A stretch of 38,769 bases of DNA from NCBI GenBank assembly GCA_019429305.1, contig JAHYIR010000019.1, positions 1 to 38,769 of the forward strand, in the 5' to 3' direction. Source of the stretch: Candidatus Cloacimonadota bacterium. GTDB lineage: Bacteria; Cloacimonadota; Cloacimonadia; Cloacimonadales; JAJBBL01. Shown here one piece after another: positions 1 to 8,812 of the stretch (its first letter is position 1; every line of letters starts with the position of its first letter). The notes beneath the pieces were generated by a model. It ran no database searches and was not told where the DNA came from. It saw only the letters and a list, made by a program, of their open reading frames with translations. The position numbers and the translations under genes are program-made.

Positions 1-254
1 ATGGAGTACTCCCTCAATGATGCCTGCCATTTTGGTGCAGAAGACTCAGGTTGATAACTACGAGGGAGTGAATGGGTGAGAAGGCGAATATTGATCGATC
101 ACTCAGATTGAATAAGATCATTGTACTAAAAAGGAAAGCAGGATCCGGGATGAATCCTGCTTTGTTTGTGAGGTTTTTGGTGAATCTTCGAGTAAAAGAA
201 GAACCGAGGAAAACAACTCTTCGTGGCTGCTTCCGAGGGCGACGGAGTCAAAAG
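1..254. other. Gene-free stretch downstream of ftsZ
   Basis: I see no convincing gene here. An open frame at 72-392 on the plus strand overlaps the ftsZ 3' end antisense and has no recognisable protein character. The stretch holds the terminator hairpin, an 8-bp inverted pair (ACTCCCTC at 8-15, GAGGGAGT at 62-69), and from 58 a G-rich sequence beginning TACGAGGGAG that resembles the heptamer repeats found in the dcw genes. Confidence 0.6.
126..163 (-). terminator. Likely intrinsic terminator of the dcw operon
   Basis: A perfect 10-bp inverted repeat (AAAGCAGGAT at 135-144, ATCCTGCTTT at 154-163, 9-nt loop) lies about 90 bp beyond the ftsZ stop. Read on the minus strand, the stem ends in CTTT and is followed by CCTTTTTAGT, a short U-rich tail. 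This fits a rho-independent terminator for the leftward division/cell-wall transcript. The U tract is interrupted by CC, so efficiency is uncertain. Confidence 0.6.
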
Positions 255-1406
255 TTAGTCAGAAAAACGTCTCATAAATGCCGGAATACCAATATCTTCA
301 TTTTTAATGATTTCTTTCTGCGGTGTATGAGGTCTAGGATTATCTATATCAAGTTCTTGAGAATTACCAATTCTCTTAAATATCTGTTTTAATTCATTAT
401 TAGATTGATCATCATTTTTAAAATGTATCAAGTTAGGTAATGTTTTATCTTTTATAGCAAGACCAGTAGCGAAGATCGTGACACATATTTTACCAGTCAT
501 CTCTTCGTCGATAACCAAACCTGTTATAATGTTAGCCGAGGGACCACTTTCATCGTTAACAACTGACATAATATCTTCAAATTCGGTGAATTTCATGTCA
601 TTACCTATAGTAATATTCATTAAAATAGCTTTACAGCCGGTCAGAGATATATCATTTAATAATGGATTAGAGATAGCTTCCTTTGCTGCTCTTACCGCCC
701 TATCCTCACCTTCGCAGATACCTGTGCCCATAAGAGCATAACCCATATTAAATAGGACAGTTTTAACATCAGCAAAATCGACATTGATATAACCGCTGCG
801 GTTTATTATATCTGACATGGCTTTAGCTGCATCATAGATAATACTATCAGCTCTTTTAAATACTTCAAAGATAACCATATCTGCGCAGATATTACTTAGT
901 TTATCATTGGGAATGATTATGTAACTGTCAATATTCCCTCTTATCCTCGACAGACCGTTTTCATAGTTTTGCAGTTTTTTGACTCCTTCTTTTTCAAAAG
1001 GAGAGGTAAAGATTCCAAGAGTCAGGATATCCATCTCCTTCGCTATTTCAGCAATAACCGGAGCAGCACCAGTTCCAGTTCCTCCCCCAAATCCAGCTGC
1101 AATGAAGAGCATATCTGTACCTTCTAAAACTTTTTTAATCTCTTCCTGTGATTCTAAAGCTGCTTCCATGCCTATATCAGGATTGTTACCAGTACCATGC
1201 CCTTTGGTAAGTTTCTGTCCTAATTGTAGTTTTATTTTTGCTTGGGATTTTTTTAGATCCATGACATCGGTATTTGCCACTATGAATTCAACACCTTGAA
1301 TACCTTTTTCTATCATGGTATTAACAGCATTGCCACCCGCACCACCGACACCAATAACTTTTATAGTTGTCGAAAAAAAACCGGGACTTTGATCAAATTC
1401 TATCAT
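255..1406 (-). CDS. ftsZ: Cell division GTPase FtsZ
   Basis: This is the tubulin-like GTPase that polymerises into the Z ring at mid-cell. The 383-residue product has the normal length. The N-terminal nucleotide loop GVGGAGGNAVN is at 19-29 and the tubulin signature GGGTGTG at 107-113. The C-terminal FtsA-binding peptide is clear as IPAFMRRFSD (374-383). Some usually constant segments are altered: GHGTGNNP replaces GLGAGANP (about 69-76), and the VVTKPF region reads IFTSPF. All catalytic elements remain, so it should be active. AGGAGG precedes the ATG at good spacing. It is the last gene of the dcw cluster, 93 bp after ftsA, and a terminator hairpin follows. Confidence 0.97.
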   Translation of the reverse strand: MIEFDQSPGFFSTTIKVIGVGGAGGNAVNTMIEKGIQGVEFIVANTDVMDLKKSQAKIKLQLGQKLTKGHGTGNNPDIGMEAALESQEEIKKVLEGTDMLFIAAGFGGGTGTGAAPVIAEIAKEMDILTLGIFTSPFEKEGVKKLQNYENGLSRIRGNIDSYIIIPNDKLSNICADMVIFEVFKRADSIIYDAAKAMSDIINRSGYINVDFADVKTVLFNMGYALMGTGICEGEDRAVRAAKEAISNPLLNDISLTGCKAILMNITIGNDMKFTEFEDIMSVVNDESGPSANIITGLVIDEEMTGKICVTIFATGLAIKDKTLPNLIHFKNDDQSNNELKQIFKRIGNSQELDIDNPRPHTPQKEIIKNEDIGIPAFMRRFSD

Positions 1407-1446
1407 AATTGCCTCCTCTTACTCCTTATTTTATTGTTTAAATCCT

Positions 1447-1498
1447 ATGTCATTCATTCTTCGATACAATTGGATTCACCAATCACTCAGGATGACAT
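1447..1498. repeat. Small palindromic intergenic element between ftsA and ftsZ
   Basis: The 52-bp segment is bounded by ATGTCAT (1447-1453) and ATGACAT (1492-1498), a 7-bp terminal inverted repeat. On the minus strand it begins TGTCATCCTGAGTGA, resembling the TGTCATCCTGAGCGA-type intergenic palindromes common in many bacteria. It directly abuts the ftsA stop codon. It is a single degenerate copy, so family membership is inferred from the ends only. Confidence 0.45.
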
Positions 1499-1499
1499 T

Positions 1500-2783
1500 C
1501 TAAAAGAAATCAGCGATGTTATCATATATAGTTTTTATAATGCCTTTTGTCATTTTGACAATGCTTCTTGCCGGGGGGATAACATTATTATCTACCTCTT
1601 CTGCAGCAACTAAGTCAGCAGCGTGATATAATAATCCGACAGCTGTAGCATATTTGGGGTCTTTTAAATGTTTGGTTGGATTATTCAAGCGGGAAAGATC
1701 AGGATACCCAATTCTGACCTCCATATTAAAAACATCTTTTGCTAAGTATTCAATGTGTGATAAGAGAGAAGTACCCCCAGTAATTATTAACCCAGCAGAC
1801 ATATAATCATGGTACTTAATATTAGCGATCGAGGTATAAGCGATCTCTAATATTTCTCTCACTCTGCTCTCAATGATCTTAATAAAATACTTTAGTTTTT
1901 GAGGTTTTTGTTGCCTGCCACCCATCCCTTCAACTTCTATGACAGCATTTTCATCTACCTCAGAATCTATAACATCGCCATATTGGATCTTAAGTTTTTC
2001 AGCAAATTTCTGGGTTGTAGTAAGCCCTAAAGCAATGTCATTAGTGACGTTGTTGCCTCCCATTGGCTTGATCAGACTGAACCGGATACTGTTTTTATAA
2101 AAGCAGGCGATATCTGTTGTACCTCCTCCAATATCAAGCAAAACGCAGCCCAAATACATTTCATCGTTCGTAAGTACAGCTTTACTGGAAGCGACCGGTT
2201 CCAAGATAATGCTTTCCGGTTTATATCCGATCAATTCGAAGCATTTATTGACATTTCTCAGGGCGTTGATGTCTGAAAGGATCACATGTACGTGGGCAGT
2301 AAGAATATAACCGCTCATATCAGCGGGATCTATAATATTATCCTGATTATCAACCTCAAAGTACTGAGGGATGGCATGAATTATTTTTTGACTCTTATCA
2401 CCTTCTTGGGTAATAACTGATTCTTCTGCGTTCCTGATCACTTTGAGAATATGTTCCTGATTGATCTCTGCAGGTTCTCCTCTGATGGGATCAGTTAATG
2501 ATAACCTGCTGATAGCATTGGTACTTTTTATATGTTCACCGGCAATACCAACGAAGATATTTGATGCCTTGATCTCAGCGTTTTTCTCAGCAATTTCGAG
2601 TGCCTTTCTGATCGAATCGGAAGTTTTGCGGATATCTTTGATGATCCCATTCTCTATACCGACTGACTGAGCGTCACCCACACCCAACAAATCAAATTTG
2701 CCATTATCCAGCAACCGGGCAATAATAACTGAGATCTTTGTCGTTCCCAGATCCACTGCAGTGACAACTGTTGTTCGTTTCAT
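1500..2783 (-). CDS. ftsA: Cell division protein FtsA
   Basis: FtsA is the actin-like ATPase that tethers FtsZ to the inner membrane and recruits late division proteins. The 427-residue product begins with the actin-fold phosphate-1 motif VDLGTTKIS (about 11-19). The phosphate-2 motif LLDIGGGTTDIA is near the middle, and an IITGGTSLL adenosine-type motif follows. The C-terminal stretch IVKMTKGIIKTIYDNIADFF is amphipathic, as expected of the membrane-targeting helix. GGGAGG precedes the ATG. It lies 11 bp downstream of ftsQ and just upstream of ftsZ, the conserved ftsQ-ftsA-ftsZ order. Confidence 0.96.
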   Translation of the reverse strand: MKRTTVVTAVDLGTTKISVIIARLLDNGKFDLLGVGDAQSVGIENGIIKDIRKTSDSIRKALEIAEKNAEIKASNIFVGIAGEHIKSTNAISRLSLTDPIRGEPAEINQEHILKVIRNAEESVITQEGDKSQKIIHAIPQYFEVDNQDNIIDPADMSGYILTAHVHVILSDINALRNVNKCFELIGYKPESIILEPVASSKAVLTNDEMYLGCVLLDIGGGTTDIACFYKNSIRFSLIKPMGGNNVTNDIALGLTTTQKFAEKLKIQYGDVIDSEVDENAVIEVEGMGGRQQKPQKLKYFIKIIESRVREILEIAYTSIANIKYHDYMSAGLIITGGTSLLSHIEYLAKDVFNMEVRIGYPDLSRLNNPTKHLKDPKYATAVGLLYHAADLVAAEEVDNNVIPPARSIVKMTKGIIKTIYDNIADFF

Positions 2784-2794
2784 TATCTTCCTCC

Positions 2795-3538
2795 CTACCT
2801 AATTACTACTTGACCGTCAAATCTCGGATCAACTGTTGAGCGACGATTTAAGCCAATATTATCCATGACGAACTCCAGCTTCTGGATACGCTGAGGAAAG
2901 TCTTTGTCTCCAAGGATAACTTTGCTACCTGTCATGGACTCTATAAGATAGATGTTATTGTTTTGGATATAGTATTCAGAGATCGATCTTTCATCAATGT
3001 TGCTTTTTAGGATAAGCTCATGAACATTGAGGATCTTCTCAATATGATCGTCATCAAGGATACTACCGGTAGTCAGATCACTGACACTTAATCTACTATG
3101 AATTATTGGGAGATCTTCCTGAGGATAGATCCCTTTGGCATCCAAGATGATCCTCTGTATATTCAGGGGAACTAATGAACCCTCTATGGTCCTGATATAT
3201 ACATAGCCGATCCTTTCATTGATCATTATTTTTAACCTATTGGGGAAGGATCGGCTCACTCGCAAGCTTGCTATACGCACAATATCTTCATATTTATTAC
3301 TGACATTCCGGACCGGGATCGAATAGAGATTTTCTCCGATGAATTCGGCAGCCAGATCTTGTAAGAAGTTCTCATCAAGGTTCTGATTACCAACAATAAT
3401 TATTCGGTGGATATTGAACATACTTAGATGCCTGACCAGATGAGAAAAACCCATGATCATAGATAAGAAAAGGAAAGCCAGTACTATGAATAACAGATAG
3501 TACCTGCTGTTTCCTCGTCTTTTTCTTAGCTTTCTCAT
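2795..3538 (-). CDS. ftsQ: Cell division protein FtsQ (DivIB family)
   Basis: FtsQ is a bitopic inner-membrane protein that links FtsL/FtsB and FtsW/FtsI to the divisome. The 247-residue product has a short basic cytoplasmic tail (RKLRKRR), one transmembrane helix (about 14-36), and then a POTRA-type domain starting FNIHRIIIVGNQNL, with a following FtsQ/DivIB beta domain. Sequence conservation is weak, as usual for this family. The call rests on topology, the POTRA start and position between murC and ftsA. A purine-rich AAGAGG precedes the start. The ddl gene often found next to ftsQ is missing; a 231-bp repeat-bearing gap occupies the upstream side. Confidence 0.9.
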   Translation of the reverse strand: MRKLRKRRGNSRYYLLFIVLAFLFLSMIMGFSHLVRHLSMFNIHRIIIVGNQNLDENFLQDLAAEFIGENLYSIPVRNVSNKYEDIVRIASLRVSRSFPNRLKIMINERIGYVYIRTIEGSLVPLNIQRIILDAKGIYPQEDLPIIHSRLSVSDLTTGSILDDDHIEKILNVHELILKSNIDERSISEYYIQNNNIYLIESMTGSKVILGDKDFPQRIQKLEFVMDNIGLNRRSTVDPRFDGQVVIR

Positions 3539-3596
3539 CTTAATTTACCTCTTAATTAGCAATCAATACACATAATGAAGTCTATGTTATAATACG

Positions 3597-3744
3597 TTTG
3601 TCATATCGACTGGAGAAAGAGACACGAAAGTGGATCTTGCGTAATGGAGAGATCTCAACACCGACTAACATTAAAAAAAGCAAGATTATGTATGCTTCAC
3701 TATGGTCAGTGATGAGATGTCTCGACTTTGCTCGACATGACAAA
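3597..3744. repeat. Decayed palindromic MITE-like element in the ftsQ-murC gap
   Basis: The segment is bounded by TTTGTCATATCGA (3597-3609) and TCGACATGACAAA (3732-3744), 13-bp ends complementary at 12 positions. A second inner pair is GGAGAGATCTC (3646-3656) and GAGATGTCTC (3714-3723). On the minus strand the right end reads TTTGTCATGTCGAGCAAAG, like the TGTCATTTCGA-type intergenic repeats frequent in Bacteroidetes and other FCB genomes. No transposase is present. Small open frames over this interval on both strands are by-products of the repeat. Confidence 0.6.
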
Positions 3745-3769
3745 AGGGTGACAGATGGGCAGATTGTAG

Positions 3770-5152
3770 TCATGTTACAGACACTCCAGAAAGAGAGTTA
3801 AGGAGTAGTTCACCATATTTATAAATGTCACCTGCTCCCAGAGTAATAATAATATCATCCGGTTTCATTATTGAACTGATATAGGGAACGATCTCATCAT
3901 TATTATATATACAGGTAACATTTTGATGCCCTGCCTGAATAGCTGCCTTAACTATTAACTCACTCGTTATACCGGTTAATGGTTTTTCACGAGCTGCATA
4001 GATCGGTGTAACAACTAAAACATCGCTCGAAAAAAATGAAGAGCCGAACTCTTGATAGAAATCCCGTGTTCTGGTAAAGAGGTGAGGTTGGAACACTGCG
4101 ACTATTCGCTTACCGGTACTTTCCCGAATACCCTTTAATGTTGCCATTATTTCTGTCGGATGATGGGCATAATCATCATAAACGAGAATATCATTATACT
4201 TCCCTTTTAATTCGAATCTACGGTAAACACCGGTAAACGACTCGATAGCTTTTTGGATCACTCTGAAACTAATATCGAGCTCCTGAGCAATAGTTAGAGC
4301 CAGTAAAGCATTTTGAATATTGTGAATACCCGGGATATTTAGTTTGACTCTTCCCAGAGGGGTATCTTTAAAGATAACATCAAACTCAGAGATAAAATTG
4401 TTCATCTCAATATTAGATGCCTTTAGATCAGCAAGCTCTGATATACCATAAGTGATGATCCTCTTATTCAAAAAGGGAATAACAGATTGAACACCATGAT
4501 CATCCAGACAAGCTATAATGCAACCAAAGAAAGGTACCGTGTTGGCATAGGTAGTAAATGCTCTTTTAATATCATCAAGATTCTCATAACAATCAAGATG
4601 ATCTGCTTCGATGTTGGTAATTCCTGCGATAATAGGGGTAAGAGATAAAAAAGAACGATCGTATTCATCTGCTTCAACAACAATGAATTTGCCGCAGCCC
4701 ATAACATTGTTAGATCCGAAATTTTTAACCTTACCTCCAACAATAACAGTAGGATCTAAATCTGCTTCTTTTAAGATCAAACCAACAATAGAGGTAGTAG
4801 TGGTTTTCCCATGTGTCCCAGCAATAGCTATACCGTAACTCATCCTCATTATTTCAGCTAACATTTCAGCTCGGCGGATAACAGGAATGTTCTTATTTAA
4901 AGCAGCTGAAATCTCTGGATTGTCATTTTTAACGGCAGAAGATTTTACTACAACATCAATATCCTGAATGAAAGCAGGATCATGACCGTCATATATTGTT
5001 ATTCCTCTCCCTGCTAAATGATCTGTAACCTCCGATCTGTACAAGTCTGAGCCGCTTATGATGAATCCCTGATTGTGCAAGAATTCTGCGATACCGCTCA
5101 TACCAATTCCACCGATTCCGACAAAATGGATCTTCTTAGTTCTCCCTAACAT
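3770..5152 (-). CDS. murC: UDP-N-acetylmuramate--L-alanine ligase MurC
   Basis: MurC adds L-alanine to UDP-MurNAc in the cytoplasm, using ATP, as the first step of the peptide stem. The 460-residue product has the three Mur domains. The N-terminal fold carries FVGIGGIGMSGIAEFL (10-25), the central ATP site GTHGKTTTT is at 112-120, and the C-terminal ligase domain contains VYDDYAHHPTEI and VFQPHLFTRT. Length and motifs are normal. The gene overlaps the end of murG by 17 bp, implying coupled translation. The 231-bp gap to ftsQ contains a decayed palindromic repeat. Confidence 0.97.
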   Translation of the reverse strand: MLGRTKKIHFVGIGGIGMSGIAEFLHNQGFIISGSDLYRSEVTDHLAGRGITIYDGHDPAFIQDIDVVVKSSAVKNDNPEISAALNKNIPVIRRAEMLAEIMRMSYGIAIAGTHGKTTTTSIVGLILKEADLDPTVIVGGKVKNFGSNNVMGCGKFIVVEADEYDRSFLSLTPIIAGITNIEADHLDCYENLDDIKRAFTTYANTVPFFGCIIACLDDHGVQSVIPFLNKRIITYGISELADLKASNIEMNNFISEFDVIFKDTPLGRVKLNIPGIHNIQNALLALTIAQELDISFRVIQKAIESFTGVYRRFELKGKYNDILVYDDYAHHPTEIMATLKGIRESTGKRIVAVFQPHLFTRTRDFYQEFGSSFFSSDVLVVTPIYAAREKPLTGITSELIVKAAIQAGHQNVTCIYNNDEIVPYISSIMKPDDIIITLGAGDIYKYGELLLNSLSGVSVT

Positions 5153-6248
5153 TCTGTCCCTCTTGAGCTTTGTTCTTGATAGAAGTTGTGATTATGTCAG
5201 CGATCTTTGCTGCTGCTGTAGCATGTTTGGAACCTATCATATTACTGCGGAATTCATCCAGCTTAGATCTAATTATATTGATTGATTGAAGAAACTTTGC
5301 TGAAGTTAACTCAGCTTGCTTGATCATTATTACTTTTTTCTGCTCCTCCAGCTGTCTGGCATTATGGTATTGATGATTGCCTGCTGAATGGGGAAGAGGG
5401 ATAACGATAGCAGGTATTCTCATATGCTCTAATTCAGCTAAAGTAAGAGCACCGGCACGGGACACAGCAATATCGGATCTTCGATAAACTTCCTGCATAT
5501 TAAAAGAGAAGGGGAATATTTCAATTCTCTCATCACTATTAAGATTACCGAGCATTTCCTTTACTCTTTCATAATTACGTTCACCTGTCTGCCAAATAAT
5601 ATGCATGTTAAGTTTGAGAAAATCCGGAATGGTCTCAATGATAGTATCATTAATCGCTTGTGCTCCTTGGCTGCCACCAAGTATTAAAAGAGAAACAGAT
5701 GTATCAGGGGAGGTATTATGATGCACATCAGCTTCTCTGGTCATAGTGAAACCTTTCTGCAAGGGATTGCCTGTATATTCGCAACTGCTATTTGGAAGAT
5801 AATTCATTGCCGATTCGTAGGCGATAAATATTTTCTCCGCTCTTTTCCGCAACAACCTTGTTGTTAATCCGGGATAACTGTTTTGTTCCTGTAAAAAGAT
5901 AGGTATTCCTTTGGTGGCAGCACAAATTAATATTGGAGCACTCACAAACCCACCTGTGCCAATTGAGCAATCTGGTTTATACTCATCTAAGATCTTATTA
6001 CTTAATATATAACTCTTCAAGAATTTATACGGGAATTTTAGATGCTTCAAAGTAAAACTCCTATATAATTTCTGAACATCTATAGCTCTGAAAGGAATGC
6101 CTATATCCTTTACTATCTTCTCTTCCATACTGTTTTGATTGCCTACAAATAAAATATCTATGCCTCTTGCCTGCAGTTCTTCTATAATAGCAATTGCTGG
6201 GAAAATATGTCCACCTGTACCACCTGCAGTTACGATAATTCTTAACAT
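5136..6248 (-). CDS. murG: Lipid II synthase MurG (GlcNAc transferase)
   Basis: MurG transfers GlcNAc from UDP-GlcNAc to lipid I at the inner face of the membrane, giving lipid II. This GT-B enzyme of 370 residues has the glycine loop GGTGGHIFPA (9-18), the second glycine-rich segment GGSQGAQAIND, and the donor-site region SRAGALTLAELE, all typical. HSAGNHQYHNA matches the conserved C-terminal region. It overlaps ftsW by 7 bp upstream and murC by 17 bp downstream. The flippase/polymerase-related ftsW being adjacent fits lipid II handling. Confidence 0.97.
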   Translation of the reverse strand: MLRIIVTAGGTGGHIFPAIAIIEELQARGIDILFVGNQNSMEEKIVKDIGIPFRAIDVQKLYRSFTLKHLKFPYKFLKSYILSNKILDEYKPDCSIGTGGFVSAPILICAATKGIPIFLQEQNSYPGLTTRLLRKRAEKIFIAYESAMNYLPNSSCEYTGNPLQKGFTMTREADVHHNTSPDTSVSLLILGGSQGAQAINDTIIETIPDFLKLNMHIIWQTGERNYERVKEMLGNLNSDERIEIFPFSFNMQEVYRRSDIAVSRAGALTLAELEHMRIPAIVIPLPHSAGNHQYHNARQLEEQKKVIMIKQAELTSAKFLQSINIIRSKLDEFRSNMIGSKHATAAAKIADIITTSIKNKAQEGQNVREN

Positions 6249-7405
6249 GCTCTTCTCTCTGCTGTGATGTTTAATATCAGTCCAATACTTAATGAATTCG
6301 CGATCAAGGAGGTTCCACCATAACTCATAAATGGCAAGGTTACTCCTGTTGAGGGGAGTGCTGCCATTGCTACCCCAATGTTAACAAAGGCATTAAAAAA
6401 GATATTGAGGGTCAGCCCGATGACCGCTAACTTGAGAAACAGGTCTTTAAGTTGTAAAGACCCCAATAGACCACGGAAGAGGATAACACAGTATAGAATA
6501 AATACGACCATAGCACCAATGAAACCATACTCTTCACCGATAATGCTATAAATATAGTCGGTTCTTGACTCTGGTAAATAAAAATGCTTTGCTTGTCCAT
6601 AGACATGGGATGTGCCAAATAAACCTCCCGCTACCATGCTGATCAAACTCTGTTTAACTTGATAATCGTCAACAGAGATATTAGCCACATCTTTGTTGAT
6701 GATCCTATAGATCAGCGAGTACTTTTTAAACAAATCCATACGAGATTCACGATATGATGCACCATAACTCAGAATACCGATAAAACCAATAGATACTATC
6801 AAGATAATAGCTGCGATCGTAGAAAGTCTGATCTTAGAGATCCATAATAATGACATCAGAGTCATGGCTGAGATAACAATTGTACTGAAATGTTGCTGCT
6901 TGAGTATTATTGCGAAAGTAATAACTGATACAACAATTAACGGTTTAAAGTATTTTATAAATCCTTTCGGATCGGTTTGGTCGATCAGATCTTGTTTTTT
7001 ATCTAAAAAATAGACGAAGTATAACACCAGCATTACCCTGACAAAGATACTCGGTTGAAAATTCATTCCGAAGAAAACAAAACTCCTTCTGGCTCCATTG
7101 ATTACTGCACCAAATTGGAGAACAAGAACAAGCAAGATTATATTAATAAAAGTTAGTAAAGGAATGTAACGGTGTAGTTTTTTGATATCTATCACAGTAA
7201 ATGCATAGAACATTGTGATTAATGATAAAGATACCCACAGCAGCTGCTTCATAAAAGTACTCATATTTGGCTCGGTAACTGAACTAATATTGAGGTTCAT
7301 GTATAGTCCCATTAAACAAAGAAGTATGTAAGCAATTAAGATATATGAATCAAAACCAACGATTTTATACTTCAGAGGGCTCTTAAGTGAGTAATCATTT
7401 TTCAT
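6242..7405 (-). CDS. ftsW: SEDS peptidoglycan glycosyltransferase FtsW
   Basis: FtsW is the polytopic SEDS polymerase that builds septal glycan strands together with FtsI. The 387-residue product is strongly hydrophobic, with about ten membrane segments. The conserved SEDS region IGEEYGFIGAMVVF is present, and the C-terminal signature appears as LPSTGVTLPFMSYGGTS. In the DNA order it sits between murD and murG and overlaps both slightly (11 bp and 7 bp). RodA is the alternative, but the dcw position and the presence of FtsI and FtsQ in the same operon favour FtsW. Confidence 0.95.
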   Translation of the reverse strand: MKNDYSLKSPLKYKIVGFDSYILIAYILLCLMGLYMNLNISSVTEPNMSTFMKQLLWVSLSLITMFYAFTVIDIKKLHRYIPLLTFINIILLVLVLQFGAVINGARRSFVFFGMNFQPSIFVRVMLVLYFVYFLDKKQDLIDQTDPKGFIKYFKPLIVVSVITFAIILKQQHFSTIVISAMTLMSLLWISKIRLSTIAAIILIVSIGFIGILSYGASYRESRMDLFKKYSLIYRIINKDVANISVDDYQVKQSLISMVAGGLFGTSHVYGQAKHFYLPESRTDYIYSIIGEEYGFIGAMVVFILYCVILFRGLLGSLQLKDLFLKLAVIGLTLNIFFNAFVNIGVAMAALPSTGVTLPFMSYGGTSLIANSLSIGLILNITAERRAC

Positions 7406-8795
7406 TTTTTATCAACTCCTTAACTATGGTGCGAAAAACATCGCCACGGTGTTCGAAATTTTTATACATATCAAAACTGGCACAGGCGGGAGATAAAAGA
7501 ATCACTTCTCCTTTAGTCGCATCTTTATAAGCTGCCAGTACTGCATCTATCATCGTCATATGAGTACTGATCCGTTTTTTAAGAGATAGGAAAGCTAACT
7601 GCATCTTCTGCTTAGTGTTCCCGATAAGATAAATCCGCTTAACATTTTCTTTCAAATAGGGTACTAAAACAGAATAATCTTCACCCTTTTCATACCCTCC
7701 GGCTATCAAATGAATCGGTTTATCGAAAGCTGTAAGAGCATATTTAACCGAATCTGTATTGGTTGCTTTAGAGTCGTTAATAAACTCAATACCTTTTATT
7801 TCACCAATTTTTTCGAGTCGGTGAGGTAGTGGTAAGAAAGTCTGGAGAGACCTGTTAATTATGTTTATATCTTTAAGCTCGTTACTAACAGCCAATATTG
7901 CTGCCATTACATTCATTTTATTATGTATTCCTAATAGCGGAATATTGGAAGTATTTATCAATTGACTATCTTTCTCTCTTCCTTCCCAGATAATCTCTTG
8001 CCCCTTCATATAAGCCGTTTCTTCATTTATTTCTGGTATATGAACTTTATCTGTTGCAAAGAAACTCTTTTTCGAAGCAATGGCATCAATATTAGACATT
8101 ATCCTCTTATCTTCTGCATTGAGGACAGCTTTATGCTCAATTCTTTGATTTTTAAAGATCCTCATCTTGGTTAATATATATTCTTCAATACTTTTATGTC
8201 GATCGAGATGATCAGGAGAAATATTTAAGAACACTGCTGTGTCAGCAAGAAAAATATCAATTAATTCTAATTGAAAACTGCTCAATTCTAATACAAGGTA
8301 ATCAATACCCGGTTTATCGATTGGAAAGGCACTCATGGGATTCCCGATGTTACCGGCCAGTATACTTTTCAATCCGGCAGATTGTAGTATATGATGGATC
8401 AGCGATACGGTAGTACTTTTCCCATTAGAACCGGTTACAGCAATGATCTTACTCGACCTATCCTTAATGAGAAAACCAAACTCGACTTCACTAATAATCT
8501 TGATGTTCTTCTGAATAGCTTTTTCAATTATTTTATGTTCGGTTGAAATGCCTGGACTGACGATTAGCAAATCACAATCAAGAATTTTATCAGAATTCTG
8601 TCCGAATTCAGCATAAGGTATAAGTTTATTCCATACTTCTTCATTATAACGAATAAGGATATCATCTCGGCATTCTTTCTCTGACTTAATATCACTTATA
8701 AACAGAGAACCGCCATACTCTAAAACTTTCAGAGCAGTCGCCACTCCACTGCGAGCCATTCCTAAGATGCCAAATTTCAATCCCTTAATTTCCAT
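7395..8795 (-). CDS. murD: UDP-N-acetylmuramoylalanine--D-glutamate ligase MurD
   Basis: MurD adds D-glutamate to UDP-MurNAc-L-Ala. The 466-residue product has an N-terminal Rossmann-like domain (GILGMARSGVAT, 9-20), the ATP-binding loop VTGSNGKST (120-128), the metal/ATP segment NISPDHLDRH, and the ligase-domain motifs FINDSKATNTDS and LLSPACASFDMYKNFEHRGD. These match MurD rather than MurC, MurE or MurF. It overlaps ftsW by 11 bp and follows mraY after 17 bp. Confidence 0.97.
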   Translation of the reverse strand: MEIKGLKFGILGMARSGVATALKVLEYGGSLFISDIKSEKECRDDILIRYNEEVWNKLIPYAEFGQNSDKILDCDLLIVSPGISTEHKIIEKAIQKNIKIISEVEFGFLIKDRSSKIIAVTGSNGKSTTVSLIHHILQSAGLKSILAGNIGNPMSAFPIDKPGIDYLVLELSSFQLELIDIFLADTAVFLNISPDHLDRHKSIEEYILTKMRIFKNQRIEHKAVLNAEDKRIMSNIDAIASKKSFFATDKVHIPEINEETAYMKGQEIIWEGREKDSQLINTSNIPLLGIHNKMNVMAAILAVSNELKDINIINRSLQTFLPLPHRLEKIGEIKGIEFINDSKATNTDSVKYALTAFDKPIHLIAGGYEKGEDYSVLVPYLKENVKRIYLIGNTKQKMQLAFLSLKKRISTHMTMIDAVLAAYKDATKGEVILLSPACASFDMYKNFEHRGDVFRTIVKELIKNEK

Positions 8796-8812
8796 ATATC
8801 CTCAACAAATGA

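Noticed and set aside
72-392. Plus-strand open frame of 106 codons at the left edge
   Set aside because: It overlaps ftsZ antisense, crosses the terminator hairpin and has no protein-like pattern.
979-1613. Plus-strand open frames opposite ftsZ and ftsA
   Set aside because: Both are shadows of well-supported minus-strand genes and repeat DNA; the Pro/Ser-rich product opposite the FtsZ GGGTGTG region is an antisense artefact.
3597-3744. Insertion sequence
   Set aside because: Inverted ends are present but no transposase or clear target duplication is visible; the segment is only 148 bp.
3582-3801. Short open frames on both strands in the ftsQ-murC gap
   Set aside because: They are translations of the palindromic element and the murC 3' end, with no ribosome-binding site.
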